From the NCBI RefSeq assembly GCF_015670405.1, contig NZ_JADPBQ010000006.1:89486-153485 (forward strand): a DNA stretch of 64,000 nucleotides. Reading direction: 5' to 3'. A program made the position numbers and the translations under genes. The notes below the pieces were generated by a model. That model worked only from the letters and a program-made list of their open reading frames with translations, did no database searches and had not been told where the DNA came from. This DNA is from Clostridium sp. 1001271B_151109_B4. GTDB lineage: Bacteria > Bacillota > Clostridia > Clostridiales > Clostridiaceae. This document shows, one piece after another, positions 41,953-51,558 of the stretch (its first letter is position 1; every line of letters starts with the position of its first letter).

Positions 41953-42405
41953 ATGATTTTTGGAAATATAAAAGATAAAGAAAGATATAATTTTATAGAT
42001 GAAAGAATTTTAGAATGCTTTAAATATGCTATTGAAAATAACTTGAATGAATTTAGTACAGGAGCTCATGAAATTAATGGTGATGATGTATTCGTTAACG
42101 TAGTATCCTATAAAACTACAAATAAAGCAGATAGATTTTGGGAAGCTCATAGAAAATACATTGATGTTCATTTAATGTTAGATGGAACTGAAAAAATTGC
42201 CCTTAATCATATAGATAATTTAGAGCAAAAGGAATATGAAGAAGAAGGTGATTTCTTACCTCTAAATGGAGAGGAATCTTCAATAGTAACATTAGAAAAA
42301 GGAAACTTTTTAATATGCTATCCTGAAGATGCTCATATGACAGCTATAAAGGTTGATGAAAGTAAAGATATTAAAAAAGCAATATTTAAAGTAAAGATAA
42401 TTTAA
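41953..42405 (+). CDS. yhcH: YhcH/YjgK/YiaL family protein (sialate anomerase-like)
   Basis: A 150-residue cupin-like protein with the family pattern FWEAHRKYIDVHLMLDGTEKI (metal-site His residues), the LEKGNFLICYPEDAHM motif and a lysine-rich end (KKAIFKVKI). It starts two bases after the transporter stop. E. coli YhcH (NanQ) has been linked to anomer interconversion of N-acetylneuraminate, which supplies the lyase with its substrate form. Confidence 0.92.
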   Translation: MIFGNIKDKERYNFIDERILECFKYAIENNLNEFSTGAHEINGDDVFVNVVSYKTTNKADRFWEAHRKYIDVHLMLDGTEKIALNHIDNLEQKEYEEEGDFLPLNGEESSIVTLEKGNFLICYPEDAHMTAIKVDESKDIKKAIFKVKII

Positions 42406-42410
42406 AAACT

Positions 42411-42438
42411 GTTAAGGGAGTATTTTTGTACTCCCTTT
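42411..42438 (+). terminator. Internal hairpin in the nan operon
   Basis: TTAAGGGAGTA and TACTCCCTTTTAA form a strong stem right after yhcH. The T tract is short, so it probably lowers rather than stops transcription into the last three genes. Confidence 0.65.
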
Positions 42439-42463
42439 TAAGTAATTATAAGAGGTGGTAATA

Positions 42464-43267
42464 TTGGTTGATGTAATTTTATTAATAGGTCAAAGTAATG
42501 CTAAAGGGTGCGGGAATCCAGAAGAAAGTAAAGTACCTAATAGTAGATGTTTTGAGTATGTAAGAAGTATTAGCGGAGATGCAATAATACCTATGGGAAG
42601 AACATTGCAGTTATCAGATGGTCGTGGAACGATAGCACCAGCATTTTCAAATACATGGAGTGAGTTAACTAATAATGAAGTTTGTTTTATACATTATGCT
42701 ATAGATGGATCTAGAATAAAAAATTGGAATCATGATAAGAATTTATTTTTAAATGAGGCTATTGATAAGTTTAATGAGGGAATAAAAAAGATATCTAATA
42801 AAATGAGTGTAAATAAAAAATATGCTGTATGGATACAAGGAGAAAGTGATGCTAAATATGGAAGTGATCCATGGTATTATGAAGATAAACTTAAAGAAAT
42901 AGCAAATGAACTAGATAAAAGATGCCAAATAGAAATGATGTTCGTAAGTCAAATTGGATATTGGAATGGGGCAGATGAGAATTTAAAAAGGTGTGAATTA
43001 ATTGCTGCAATGCAAGAGTTTTGTTGTGAGAGAGATGAAAAACTATGTTTAGCTAGCAAATTAGCACTTACATTTAGTAAAAGAGGATTAACTATAGATG
43101 AGGTACACTACTCACAAGAAGGTTTAAATGAATTAGGTGAAGACCTTGCTAATAATATATATTATTTTTATAAGAATAATATAAAGCCACAAATAGACGA
43201 TAAAGTAGAGTTATCAAAAGCAAAGGAGTACTTATTAGAAATAGAAGAAATAAGAAGGAAATATTAG
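42464..43267 (+). CDS. Sialate O-acetylesterase-like SGNH hydrolase
   Basis: The start is TTG 42464, chosen because AGAGGTGG occupies 42451-42458, which excludes the GTG at 42455. The 267-residue protein belongs to the SASA (DUF303) group: nucleophile block LLIGQSNAKG, WIQGESDA, and the Asp-His block DEVHYSQEG. It probably removes O-acetyl groups from sialic acid after uptake, since no signal peptide is visible. The weak start codon and the hairpin before it suggest low expression. Confidence 0.87.
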   Translation: MVDVILLIGQSNAKGCGNPEESKVPNSRCFEYVRSISGDAIIPMGRTLQLSDGRGTIAPAFSNTWSELTNNEVCFIHYAIDGSRIKNWNHDKNLFLNEAIDKFNEGIKKISNKMSVNKKYAVWIQGESDAKYGSDPWYYEDKLKEIANELDKRCQIEMMFVSQIGYWNGADENLKRCELIAAMQEFCCERDEKLCLASKLALTFSKRGLTIDEVHYSQEGLNELGEDLANNIYYFYKNNIKPQIDDKVELSKAKEYLLEIEEIRRKY

Positions 43268-43301
43268 TAGTTTAAATTAAATAAGCGACAAAGGTGATAT
43301 T

Positions 43302-44180
43302 ATGAAAAAATATATTTGTATAGATATTGGTGGAACAGCAATAAAACATTCAGTTATAAAAGAGAATGGTGAAATTATTACAATGTCTCAAATTGATACA
43401 GAAGCTAGTAAAGGTGGATTATCAATTTTAGAAAAAGCAAAAAACATAATAAGAAACTATATAATTGAACATAAAGTTGAGGGGATATGCGTATCAACAG
43501 CTGGAATGGTTGATCCTAAAGAAGGGAAAATAGTATATGCTTCTAGCTTAATACCAAATTATATAGGAGTTGAAATTAAAAAAGAGCTAGAAAAGGAATT
43601 TGATATACCTTGTGAAGTGGAAAATGATGTGAATTGTGCAGGCCTTGGAGAATACTGGCTTGGAGCAGCTAAAGATTCACATTCATGTGTATGTTTAACT
43701 ATTGGTACAGGAATAGGTGGATGTGTTATAATTAATGGTAAAGTAATACATGGATTTAGCAATAGTGCTGGAGAAGTAGGGTATATGCTAATTAATGGAT
43801 CAGCATTTCAAGATATAGCTGCAACTAGTAAGTTAGTTGAAAAAGTTGCAATAAGAAAGAATGTTAATAAAGATAGCATCAATGGAAAGATAATTTTTGA
43901 TTTAGCTAAAAAAGGTGATGTTGATTGCATTGAAGAAATAGATAATTTAGTTGATAATTTAGCATTAGGTATTTCATATATTGTGTATGTTATTAATCCA
44001 GAAGTAGTTGTGCTTGGCGGAGGAATAATGGCACAAAAAGAATATTTAGAGGAAAAAATTAATAAGGCATTAAAAGAAAAACTTATTGAAAGAGTATATA
44101 ATAATGTTAAAATTGAATTTGCAGAAAATCAAAATAATGCAGGAATGTTAGGAGCTTTATATAATTTTAAAAGCAGATAA
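43302..44180 (+). CDS. nanK: ROK family N-acetylmannosamine kinase
   Basis: A 292-residue ROK sugar kinase with the ATP loop IDIGGTAIKHSVI, VENDVNCAGLGEYWLG (catalytic Asp) and LTIGTGIGGCVI. The usual zinc-binding GHx..CxCG..GC cluster is absent: the stretch here reads HGFSNSAGEVGYM. In operon context it phosphorylates ManNAc to ManNAc-6-phosphate for NanE. Confidence 0.9.
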   Translation: MKKYICIDIGGTAIKHSVIKENGEIITMSQIDTEASKGGLSILEKAKNIIRNYIIEHKVEGICVSTAGMVDPKEGKIVYASSLIPNYIGVEIKKELEKEFDIPCEVENDVNCAGLGEYWLGAAKDSHSCVCLTIGTGIGGCVIINGKVIHGFSNSAGEVGYMLINGSAFQDIAATSKLVEKVAIRKNVNKDSINGKIIFDLAKKGDVDCIEEIDNLVDNLALGISYIVYVINPEVVVLGGGIMAQKEYLEEKINKALKEKLIERVYNNVKIEFAENQNNAGMLGALYNFKSR

Positions 44181-44246
44181 TTATATAATTGTAAGATAAT
44201 ATAGTACAAAATATTAAGTAAAAGTAGTAGTGGCAGGAGAGAAGAA

Positions 44247-45083
44247 ATGGGCATATTAAATCAGTTGGATACTCCAAATTTTAAAACAAGTAAGTCGGAT
44301 AAGCAGATAATTGAATATATAAGAAATAATGCACAAAAAGTTATTTACATGAGTATATCAGAAGCTGCAAAAGAAACCAATACAGGTGAAGCAACAGTAA
44401 CTAGATTTGCTAAAAAAATGGGGTTTTCAGGGTTTCAGGATTTTAAGGTAACCTTAGCTCAAGAAATATCATTAAAAAATAGTAATAGTATTATTAATAA
44501 TGAAATAAGTAATAATGAAGATGTATTAGAAACAGCTAATAAGCTTTTAAGAAACAATATTAATGTATTAGAAAGAACTGTTAATAAATTAAATACTAAT
44601 GATATATATGAGTGTGCTGATTTAATAAAAAATTGCAAAAAGGCATATTTTATGGGAGTTGGATATTCAGGAATAGTTGCACAAGACTCTAATTATAAAT
44701 TTATGAGAATAGGTATAAATAGTATGTATTATCAAGATACACATACTATGATAATGATGTCTGCACTTGCAAATGAAGGCGAAGTTGTATTAGCAATTTC
44801 TCACTCTGGAGAAACTGAAGAAATTATTAAGTCTGTAAAAATTGCAAAGGAAAATGGTGCGAAAATAATTGCAATAACTGAAAATGAAAATTCAACACTT
44901 GCAAAAGTTTCTGATATAAATTTAAATTATGTTTCTTCTGAAACTTTGCTTGAAAGTGGAGCAGTATCATCAAAAATAGCACAAATATTTATTGTAGATT
45001 TGATATATACACAAGTTGTAAAAGAAATGCAAATTGATGCTGTAAGTAGAAAAATTAAAACTACTGAAGCAATTTATAAGTAA
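44247..45083 (+). CDS. nanR: RpiR family regulator of the nan operon
   Basis: A 278-residue RpiR regulator. The N-terminal HTH has the family sequence EAAKETNTGEATVTRFAKKM (about residues 38-57), and the C-terminal SIS domain has GVGYSGIVAQDSNYKF and AISHSGETEEI. The SIS domain would bind a phosphorylated amino sugar such as ManNAc-6-phosphate. It is the last gene of the operon, after GGAGAG, and probably acts on the palindromes near 38677. Confidence 0.9.
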   Translation: MGILNQLDTPNFKTSKSDKQIIEYIRNNAQKVIYMSISEAAKETNTGEATVTRFAKKMGFSGFQDFKVTLAQEISLKNSNSIINNEISNNEDVLETANKLLRNNINVLERTVNKLNTNDIYECADLIKNCKKAYFMGVGYSGIVAQDSNYKFMRIGINSMYYQDTHTMIMMSALANEGEVVLAISHSGETEEIIKSVKIAKENGAKIIAITENENSTLAKVSDINLNYVSSETLLESGAVSSKIAQIFIVDLIYTQVVKEMQIDAVSRKIKTTEAIYK

Positions 45084-45185
45084 AGTATAAGTTAAATAGA
45101 TAAAAGTTAATGATACTTATATGGGGAAGAAGTTTTATAAGGATAATAGTTTGTTTAAGATAGAAAATTTAATAATAAGATAAGA

Positions 45186-45226
45186 AAAAATACCGTATGT
45201 TGAATTTGTAATATACGGTATTTTTC
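45186..45226 (+). terminator. Terminator of the nan operon
   Basis: AAAAATACCGTAT and ATACGGTATTTTT form a nearly perfect stem with a T tract. The outer arm resembles the recurring module hairpin (TACCGTAT), but the loop differs and no other module sequence follows. Confidence 0.8.
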
Positions 45227-45298
45227 ATTGAGGGATTAAAATATTAAAATTAAAAGTAGAAGGTTAAATGAGATTAATTTTTAGTAATATACTAATAT

Positions 45299-47968
45299 TT
45301 AAATTTCAATAATAGTTACATTGATATTAGAAAATTTAACAGGACAATTTGATTTGTTTATTAAACTTAGAGTAGTGCCTGTTGAAGTTTTTATTATGGA
45401 TAAACCAATTATTTTTATTACTTCAGTATTTGAAAATATTGTAGCAAAGTCCATTCCAGGATAAGGGTGTCCATCTACTAATAATTCTACATCAACTTTA
45501 CTTTCAGTGGTAATATCAAAAATTGTAGCATTTAAGGTACAGTTGAACATAAATGATTTCTTTGCAGCTAAGTTGATAATTGGAGAGTCAATTAAATGTC
45601 TAATATTATAGCCCCTTTTTTGGATGTTTTTTGATAAAGAAATTAATTGATTTTTTTCTTTAATTTCTATATTGGCTGTATTAACATATAAATAACTTTT
45701 TTCACATTGTGGAATATAGCATATTTTACAGCAACCATGTGCTCCTGGAGGACCAGTAGGACCAGTGGCTCCGGTTTCACCAATAGGACCAATTGGGCCC
45801 GGAATACCAGTAGGACCGGTAACACCAGTAGAACCAGGTATACCGGTAGGTCCAGTAGTACCTGTGATACCAATAGGTCCAATTACGCCAGGGATACCAG
45901 CGGGTCCAGTAGGACCGGTGGCTCCGGTTTCACCAATAGGACCAATTGGGCCCGGAACACCAGTAGGACCGGTAACACCAGTAGAACCAGGCATACCGGT
46001 AGGTCCAGTAGTACCTGTGATACCAATAGGTCCAATTACGCCAGGGATACCAGCGGGTCCAGTAGGACCGGTGGCTCCAGTTTCACCAATAGGACCAGTA
46101 GGACCGGTAACACCAGTAGGACCGGTAACACCAGTAGGACCGGTAACACCAGTAGAACCAGGTATACCGGTAGGTCCAGTAGTACCTGTGATACCAATAG
46201 GTCCAGTTACGCCAGGGATACCAGTGGGGCCAGTAGCACCGGTAGAGCCAGGTATACCAGTAGGGCCGGATGGGCCAGTAATACCAATTGGACCAGTAGG
46301 TCCAGTTGGGCATGGACTACAATCCATATCTATTACCATAGTATAAACTGTATTAGATATAATATTAGTTTCATTACCGGTAGCTCCATAAAATAGTTTA
46401 CAAAAATTTAGTATTTCAGTACCATTTTCAGTGCTATTATTAATTTTTACATTAAAAGTTATAGTAATGGCTTCATTTATGCCTAGTGAAGGGATTATAG
46501 TTTCAATATAACCAGGCTGTCCTATATTGGTAAATTGCATATTATTTACTGTTAAACTATTAGCAACATAACTTGTATTGGCAGGAATTTCATCATAAAA
46601 ATATAAATTAGTTATTTCAGTATTACTAGTATTTTCAAAGGTTACAGTATATAAAAGAGTATCCCCAGGTTTAGCTACATATCTATCAACGGATTTTTTT
46701 AAATTTGTAATAGGACTGTCAATTAATTCATAAAGAGTAATATCATCTATAATGAAATCATTTCCGGTTGCAGCAGCACCTTCACTAATAAAAGAAATTG
46801 TAATAGTTGTCTTGGTATCTAAATTATTTTTACCAGCAATTATGCTAGTACCTGAATTGAACATTGTACCTATCTGATTCCAAGTTGGGATTTTAGTAAC
46901 CTTAAAATTTCCTATTAAATCATCATTAAAAATAGGTGTTGAGCTTCCTTTTTCTGTTATTTCAACTCTTAATTTTGGTAAAGCAGCACTAGGAAAAAGA
47001 TCTATATTACAAATCCATGCTGAAAAGAAATAATTAGTATTTTCTTCAAGAGCAACATCACTTGTAAAAATAAGTTCACCTGGATAAGCTCCATTTACAA
47101 TTAGCATACTACTAGTTTCATCACCAGCTTTGTGGTCAGAAACATTAAACCAGCCACCAGTAGGCCAACCACAAAAATTAGAATTAGCTATTGTATTACT
47201 TAAGGAATATTGACCATTATATGGTGGGCAGGTAGGATAGCCTCCTTCTGTGCAAGTACATAATTCTCCAGGATCATCATTTTGACAAGAAATAAAAGGG
47301 TTACTACTTTGTATAGGAGGATTATGTTCATACTGAACGTATTGAAAGTTTTCTCCAAAACCTGAATAAGGATTTGAAGTGGGGCTAGTTTGTACAGGAG
47401 TTCCATTTGGTAAGTTACCAAATGTGCCATTAGCAGCGCCAGTAAATAAATTATTTCCAGTAATAACGTATTTACCTAAAGATAAAGGAATATCATTAAC
47501 AAAAATATCAATGAAAGAAATATTATCAATATCTTCTGTTAATGTATCAATAAAAACTGTATTAGGGGATATTGAACAAATTCTATTAGAATCTGATGGA
47601 GCATTAGCAACTAGAGATATATATGGATCAATTGGAGTTATGGTTATTTCCTTAGAGTCATTCCAGTCCCCAGTGGAAGATATTTCACCAATATATTGTC
47701 CTGCTTCAACAACACGATAGCTATTATTAGAAGGAACATTGATGAATGTAAATCGACCGTTACTATCAGTTCTTGTAACAATTCCAATTTCTGTTACTTC
47801 ACCATAAATAGTTTTATCTCCTTGAATTTGTAATGCAATAGGAACATTGGGCATGGGAGTATTTATTACATCTTTATAGGGACCACCAGTATTGTATACA
47901 ACTGTTCCTGAAATTGTATATATATTTATACTTTCGTTAATTGAAGAATCCTTTTTTGAATTAATCAT
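45299..47968 (-). CDS. Collagen-like repeat surface protein with DUF11 domain
   Basis: An 889-residue protein. The N-terminus holds a CNA-B-like beta domain ([34 protein letters not shown]). A large beta domain follows with Cys-rich [16 protein letters not shown] and a jelly-roll-like module (about residues 250-410), then a DUF11 domain (about 415-550). Next comes a collagen-like stretch of about 63 Gly-X-Y triplets ([10 protein letters not shown] type, bases 45745-46305), then CC, and a C1q/BclA-like trimerisation domain of about 140 residues. It has no signal peptide or LPXTG anchor, which fits a spore-surface (exosporium) protein rather than a sortase substrate. The start ATG 47968 has a weak GTAGGTG site. 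Confidence 0.85.
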   Translation of the reverse strand: MINSKKDSSINESINIYTISGTVVYNTGGPYKDVINTPMPNVPIALQIQGDKTIYGEVTEIGIVTRTDSNGRFTFINVPSNNSYRVVEAGQYIGEISSTGDWNDSKEITITPIDPYISLVANAPSDSNRICSISPNTVFIDTLTEDIDNISFIDIFVNDIPLSLGKYVITGNNLFTGAANGTFGNLPNGTPVQTSPTSNPYSGFGENFQYVQYEHNPPIQSSNPFISCQNDDPGELCTCTEGGYPTCPPYNGQYSLSNTIANSNFCGWPTGGWFNVSDHKAGDETSSMLIVNGAYPGELIFTSDVALEENTNYFFSAWICNIDLFPSAALPKLRVEITEKGSSTPIFNDDLIGNFKVTKIPTWNQIGTMFNSGTSIIAGKNNLDTKTTITISFISEGAAATGNDFIIDDITLYELIDSPITNLKKSVDRYVAKPGDTLLYTVTFENTSNTEITNLYFYDEIPANTSYVANSLTVNNMQFTNIGQPGYIETIIPSLGINEAITITFNVKINNSTENGTEILNFCKLFYGATGNETNIISNTVYTMVIDMDCSPCPTGPTGPIGITGPSGPTGIPGSTGATGPTGIPGVTGPIGITGTTGPTGIPGSTGVTGPTGVTGPTGVTGPTGPIGETGATGPTGPAGIPGVIGPIGITGTTGPTGMPGSTGVTGPTGVPGPIGPIGETGATGPTGPAGIPGVIGPIGITGTTGPTGIPGSTGVTGPTGIPGPIGPIGETGATGPTGPPGAHGCCKICYIPQCEKSYLYVNTANIEIKEKNQLISLSKNIQKRGYNIRHLIDSPIINLAAKKSFMFNCTLNATIFDITTESKVDVELLVDGHPYPGMDFATIFSNTEVIKIIGLSIIKTSTGTTLSLINKSNCPVKFSNINVTIIEI
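45745..46305 (-). repeat. Tandem collagen-coding repeats, 153-bp period
   Basis: Marker sequence CCGGTTTCAC recurs at 45771 and 45924 and, with one change, at 46077: a period of exactly 153 bases, or 51 residues and 17 Gly-X-Y triplets. Between 46090 and 46150 an 18-base unit encoding GPTGVT is repeated several times. Such tracts vary in copy number by slippage. Confidence 0.9.
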
Positions 47969-48378
47969 AAAAAAACACCTACAAAAATTGTTATAATAAA
48001 ATATTATATGAAGATAGCAATGAAAATTTCATGTAACTATTTAATATGGTGCAGTAATTCAATAAACTTAATGCGACAAGCCATTGATTAATCTTAACTT
48101 ATAAAGATAATAAAAAAGTTATAAAATTTAATTTATAAGTAAATATTTATGTATTTTGATGAAAATAAACGGAAATAAATAGCTTTAAAAACTATTTTAA
48201 GGAATGTAAAGAAAATATATTATTTGAGGGATATATAATGTACATTTACTATTAATCCACTATTATAAAATTTATATATCCATGTTATTATTAGGTGGAC
48301 AAGTTGTCAGAGACGTAAAAGTACAAGACGACTAAAAATGAGTTAAAGATATTAGCTCAAATTATAGGAGGAATGGAA
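47969..48378. other. Divergent intergenic region of about 400 bases
   Basis: AT-rich region between the collagen-like gene (minus) and the CAP-domain gene (plus). No reading frame or known RNA motif is supported. The GTCAGAGACGTAAAAGTACA stretch near 48307 has higher GC content than its surroundings but I cannot assign it. Spore-type promoters were looked for but not found with confidence. Confidence 0.35.
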
Positions 48379-49029
48379 ATGAAATCAAAGATAATTTCAT
48401 TAGTATTATTAGGGAGTATATTTATAGGAGGAGTACAAGCTAATGCAGCAACTATTGATAATAGTGCAAATTCTAGAAAGGTAAGTACATCTACCAAATA
48501 TAGACCTAATAGACATAATAATACTAACAATCAAAATAAACCATCTACTGGTAATAATTCATCATCAAATGGAGGAAATACTAGTAACAATACTCAAACA
48601 GGTGATAACACAGTTGTAAATGATCAATTCATGGCACAAGTTGAACAAGCCATATTTAATAAAGTAAATGAAGAAAGAACTAAAGCAGGAGTTGCACCAT
48701 TAACTTATAATACAACTATGGAGAAGTATGCTAGAATTAAGTCTCAAGATATGGGCGATAACAATTATTTCAGTCATACTGATTTAAGTGGTAATTATAT
48801 AACTACAAAGATGAAAGCTGATGGGGTTACATATAATGCTTGGGGAGAAAATATCGCTTATATAGGGGGAGTTTCGGACCCAACAGCATTAGCAAATCAA
48901 TTTATGACAAATTGGATGAATTCCCAAGGACATAAGGAAAATATATTATCTACAAACTTTAGTAGTATTGGTGTAGGTGTATATAAAGTAGGAAATACAG
49001 TATATGCAACTCAAGAGTTTTATAGATAG
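48379..49029 (+). CDS. Secreted CAP/SCP domain protein (YkwD-like)
   Basis: The start is ATG 48379, seven bases after GGAGG (an ATG at 48373 is too close). The 216-residue product has a signal peptide cleaved near QANA, an Asn/Ser/Thr-rich linker (about residues 25-78) and a CAP domain with NEERTKAGVAPL, HTDLSGNYITTKM, WGENIAY, WMNSQGHKENILS and GVGVYKVGN. The His residues of the CAP site are present. The family is extracellular, often spore- or wall-associated; the precise activity is unknown. Confidence 0.9.
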   Translation: MKSKIISLVLLGSIFIGGVQANAATIDNSANSRKVSTSTKYRPNRHNNTNNQNKPSTGNNSSSNGGNTSNNTQTGDNTVVNDQFMAQVEQAIFNKVNEERTKAGVAPLTYNTTMEKYARIKSQDMGDNNYFSHTDLSGNYITTKMKADGVTYNAWGENIAYIGGVSDPTALANQFMTNWMNSQGHKENILSTNFSSIGVGVYKVGNTVYATQEFYR

Positions 49030-49070
49030 GAAATAAATTTTAAATACATAATTAAATAGTATAATAATAG

Positions 49071-49117
49071 GAAGCTATAAGGTGATTTAAATACAAGAAT
49101 CATCTTATAGCTTTTTT
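49071..49117 (+). terminator. Terminator of the CAP-domain gene
   Basis: GAAGCTATAAGGTGATT pairs with AATCATCTTATAGCTTTTTT across a short loop. Confidence 0.82.
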
Positions 49118-49188
49118 ATTACCCATTATATAACTTAAAATTAATATCTCCATTTATAATTGAATGTTAGTATTTTGATAGAATTCTT

Positions 49189-49416
49189 TTGCAATTTCAA
49201 TTTTCATCTCATGATTTTGATAATAGAAATGCACTTATTTGTAAAACAATTCATGTTAAAAAGAATGTATGGATTGGAGCAGGAGCTATGATTTTACCAG
49301 GTGTAACTATTGGTGAAAATGCTGTTGTGGCAGGTGGAGCTGTAGTTACAAAAGATGTAGAAGCAAATACAGTAGTTGGAGGAAACCCAGCTAAGGTGAT
49401 TAAGAGATTAGATTAG
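49189..49416 (+). pseudogene. C-terminal remnant of a hexapeptide acetyltransferase
   Basis: Only the last turns of a left-handed beta-helix remain: [20 protein letters not shown] and [20 protein letters not shown], as in maltose/galactoside O-acetyltransferases. The family length is about 190 residues and the N-terminal two thirds are gone. There is no usable ATG or ribosome site. Confidence 0.8.
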
Positions 49417-49449
49417 TACAGATAATATTAAAATTTAAGGTTATTTAAC

Positions 49450-49503
49450 ATGAGTCTTGAAGAGCAAGAAAAACATTTAGGTGCATTTAAACCAGCAGAT
49501 TAA
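49450..49503 (+). pseudogene. Seventeen-codon remnant
   Basis: ATG 49450 opens MSLEEQEKHLGAFKPAD and then stops. It lacks a ribosome site. It may be the start or end of a lost gene; I cannot name it. From 49504 to 49617 nothing is supported. Confidence 0.3.
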
Positions 49504-49617
49504 AAAATAGGTTATAACAAGTGAAGAGTCAGTATGATATGAAAAGAAATTTTATAAATAAAATATGATTGCAAATCATGAAATCACATGTTAATTATAG
49601 GATTTTAAGAATAATTT

Positions 49618-49661
49618 ATCGAGATGAATAACTTAAATAAGCATATTCATCTCGATTTTTT
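49618..49661 (+). terminator. Terminator between remnants and the LysR gene
   Basis: ATCGAGATGAATA (49618-49630) pairs perfectly with 49644-49656, followed by TTTTT on the plus strand. It may also serve the converging LysR gene, though its minus-strand side lacks a T run. Confidence 0.75.
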
Positions 49662-49678
49662 ATTCAAGTTTATAGTTT

Positions 49679-50515
49679 TTATTTAGTATAAATAATAGAT
49701 TCAAACTGTTTTTTATAAGATTTATTGTAATTTATATAAAAAGTTACATTTACTTCAGGATCAGTTAATGGAATCAAAATACGATGATCATGGCTAGAGC
49801 TATTATTAGTCAAATCTGTAGAAAATGAAGGCAATGCAGAACTCTTTCGTAGTTCATTTAAAGCTGATAGTTCTTCCTGTACAAGAAATAAAGAATCTGG
49901 CATTTTTTCTTTGCAGATATCATACCAAAAACCTATCTTTGAAAGAATAAGTATGCTCTGACCATTTAAATCATTTAAAGTTAAGCTTTTATGTCCAGCA
50001 AGTGGATGAGCAGGTGGAAGAGAAATATATAAGTGCTCCTCACAATATTTTCTGCTAATAATGTCAGGAAAATTCATTTCATCGGTAGTAATAATAATCT
50101 GATATTTGTTGTTTATTAAACCATCAACTAGCTCATCTAAAGATTTCATATCAGATTGAATTTTCATATCAGGAAAAAGTCTTGATACCTCAGGGGTGAG
50201 ATTCCATATAGGCGCAGGTGCACAAGAGCCAATACTGATAGTGTGATTACTTTTATCAAATGCTTGAAGATGTTCTTTCATCTCAAGACTACTATTTACA
50301 ATTTTCCTTGCGTATTCTAAAGCAAGCTTTCCATTTTCATTGAAGGTTATTTTATTTTTTTGACGAGTAAAAAGAGTTACTTGTAGTTCTTCTTCAAGTC
50401 TTTGAATAGAACGGCTAAGTGCAGGCTGGGAAATAAGTAGTTTTTCAGCAGCTTTTGAAAGTGTCTTATATTTATCAATTGCTAGCAATTGTTCTAGTTG
50501 TATAAATTCAAACAT
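49679..50515 (-). CDS. LysR family transcriptional regulator
   Basis: The start is ATG 50515 behind GGAGG; the longer frame would need a TTG within that site. The 278-residue protein has the LysR N-terminal HTH (QLEQLLAIDKYKTLSKAAEK, SQPALSRSIQRLEEELQVTLF) and a substrate-binding-protein-like effector domain. It is divergent from three aldo/keto reductase genes and a flavodoxin-like gene, which are its likely targets. The effector is unknown. Confidence 0.92.
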   Translation of the reverse strand: MFEFIQLEQLLAIDKYKTLSKAAEKLLISQPALSRSIQRLEEELQVTLFTRQKNKITFNENGKLALEYARKIVNSSLEMKEHLQAFDKSNHTISIGSCAPAPIWNLTPEVSRLFPDMKIQSDMKSLDELVDGLINNKYQIIITTDEMNFPDIISRKYCEEHLYISLPPAHPLAGHKSLTLNDLNGQSILILSKIGFWYDICKEKMPDSLFLVQEELSALNELRKSSALPSFSTDLTNNSSSHDHRILIPLTDPEVNVTFYINYNKSYKKQFESIIYTK

Positions 50516-50558
50516 TATATCCTCCAATTAATAATTAATATTTTCAGTATGCGTCTAC

Positions 50559-50571
50559 ATTATAGCATAAT
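50559..50571. promoter_or_regulatory. Candidate LysR operator
   Basis: ATTAT-AGC-ATAAT is a perfect dyad in the 125-base divergent region between the LysR gene and the reductases, with the T-N11-A form typical of LysR sites. Confidence 0.5.
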
Positions 50572-50640
50572 GTGTTATTGGTATTGTACTAATTATGGAA
50601 ATTTATTTATACTTTTTATTGTAGGAAGGAAGAGATTCTT

Positions 50641-51522
50641 ATGCATAAAGAAAGAGTAGCAGAGCATTTTATAAAATTGAATAATGGAATTAACATGCCG
50701 ATGCTTGGATATGGAACATTACAGATTACAAATGATAAATTATGTGAACAATATATATATCAAGCAATAAGAGCAGGATATCGTATGTTTGATACTGCAG
50801 CTGCTTATCACAATGAAGAAGCAATTGGAAGAGCAATTGCAAGAGCTATTAGAGATAAGTTAGTGAAAAGAGAGGAATTATTTCTGATTACAAAGCTTTG
50901 GATACAGGATGCTGGTCTTAATAAGACTAGAAGGGCTGTAGAAGAATCTATGAGGAAATTACAAGTTGAATATTTAGATTTATATCTTATTCATCAGCCT
51001 TTTGGGGATTATTATGGAGCATGGAGAGTAATGGAACAGATGTTGGAAGAGGGAGTTCTTAGAAGCATAGGGGTATGTAACTTTTCAAAAGAAAAGCTAG
51101 TAGATTTATGCATTAACAGCAAGGTAATTCCAGCAGTTAATCAAATAGAAATTCATCCTTTTTATATTCATGATGAAGAATTAAAAGTAATGAAAGAATT
51201 TAATATTGCAGCACAGGCATGGGCACCACTATCAGAAGGACAGAGAGATATTTTTAATATAAAAATATTGAAAGATATTGGTGATAAGTATGGAAAGAGT
51301 ACAGCACAGGTTATCCTTAGATGGCATATTCAAAGAGGAATTTCAGCAATTCCAAGAACAGTACAGATGAATCATCTACATGAAAATATAGATATCTGGG
51401 ATTTTGAGTTGTCAGATTTAGATATAAAACAAATTGAAAGCTTAAATATTGGCTGTAGTGAGATTATTGATCTCAGTGGCCCATGTACAGCAAAATGGTT
51501 AAATCAGTGGAAAATTCATTAA
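50641..51522 (+). CDS. Aldo/keto reductase
   Basis: A 293-residue NADPH-type reductase with the AKR tetrad: Asp and Tyr in MFDTAAAYHNEEA, Lys in LITKLW and His in LIHQPFG. It also has GVCNFSKEKL and the C-terminal nucleotide-binding IPRTVQMNHLHEN. The usual IPKS reads IPRT here. It reduces carbonyl compounds in the cytoplasm; the substrate is unknown. It is the first gene of a LysR-linked operon, behind AGGAAGGAAGAG. It closely resembles the next gene product. Confidence 0.9.
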   Translation: MHKERVAEHFIKLNNGINMPMLGYGTLQITNDKLCEQYIYQAIRAGYRMFDTAAAYHNEEAIGRAIARAIRDKLVKREELFLITKLWIQDAGLNKTRRAVEESMRKLQVEYLDLYLIHQPFGDYYGAWRVMEQMLEEGVLRSIGVCNFSKEKLVDLCINSKVIPAVNQIEIHPFYIHDEELKVMKEFNIAAQAWAPLSEGQRDIFNIKILKDIGDKYGKSTAQVILRWHIQRGISAIPRTVQMNHLHENIDIWDFELSDLDIKQIESLNIGCSEIIDLSGPCTAKWLNQWKIH

Positions 51523-51558
51523 TAAAATATAGCGTAAAACGCAGAAAGAGGTAATAGT

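Noticed and set aside
45186..45226. Seventh copy of the recurring module after nanR
   Set aside because: Only the outer TACCGTAT arm agrees; the loop and all downstream module sequence differ, so it is an ordinary terminator.
45707..46396. Long plus-strand open frames rich in Thr/Ser/Arg or Pro/Gly/Val opposite the collagen tract
   Set aside because: They are antisense shadows of the Gly-X-Y repeats in the minus-strand gene; no ribosome site or start context.
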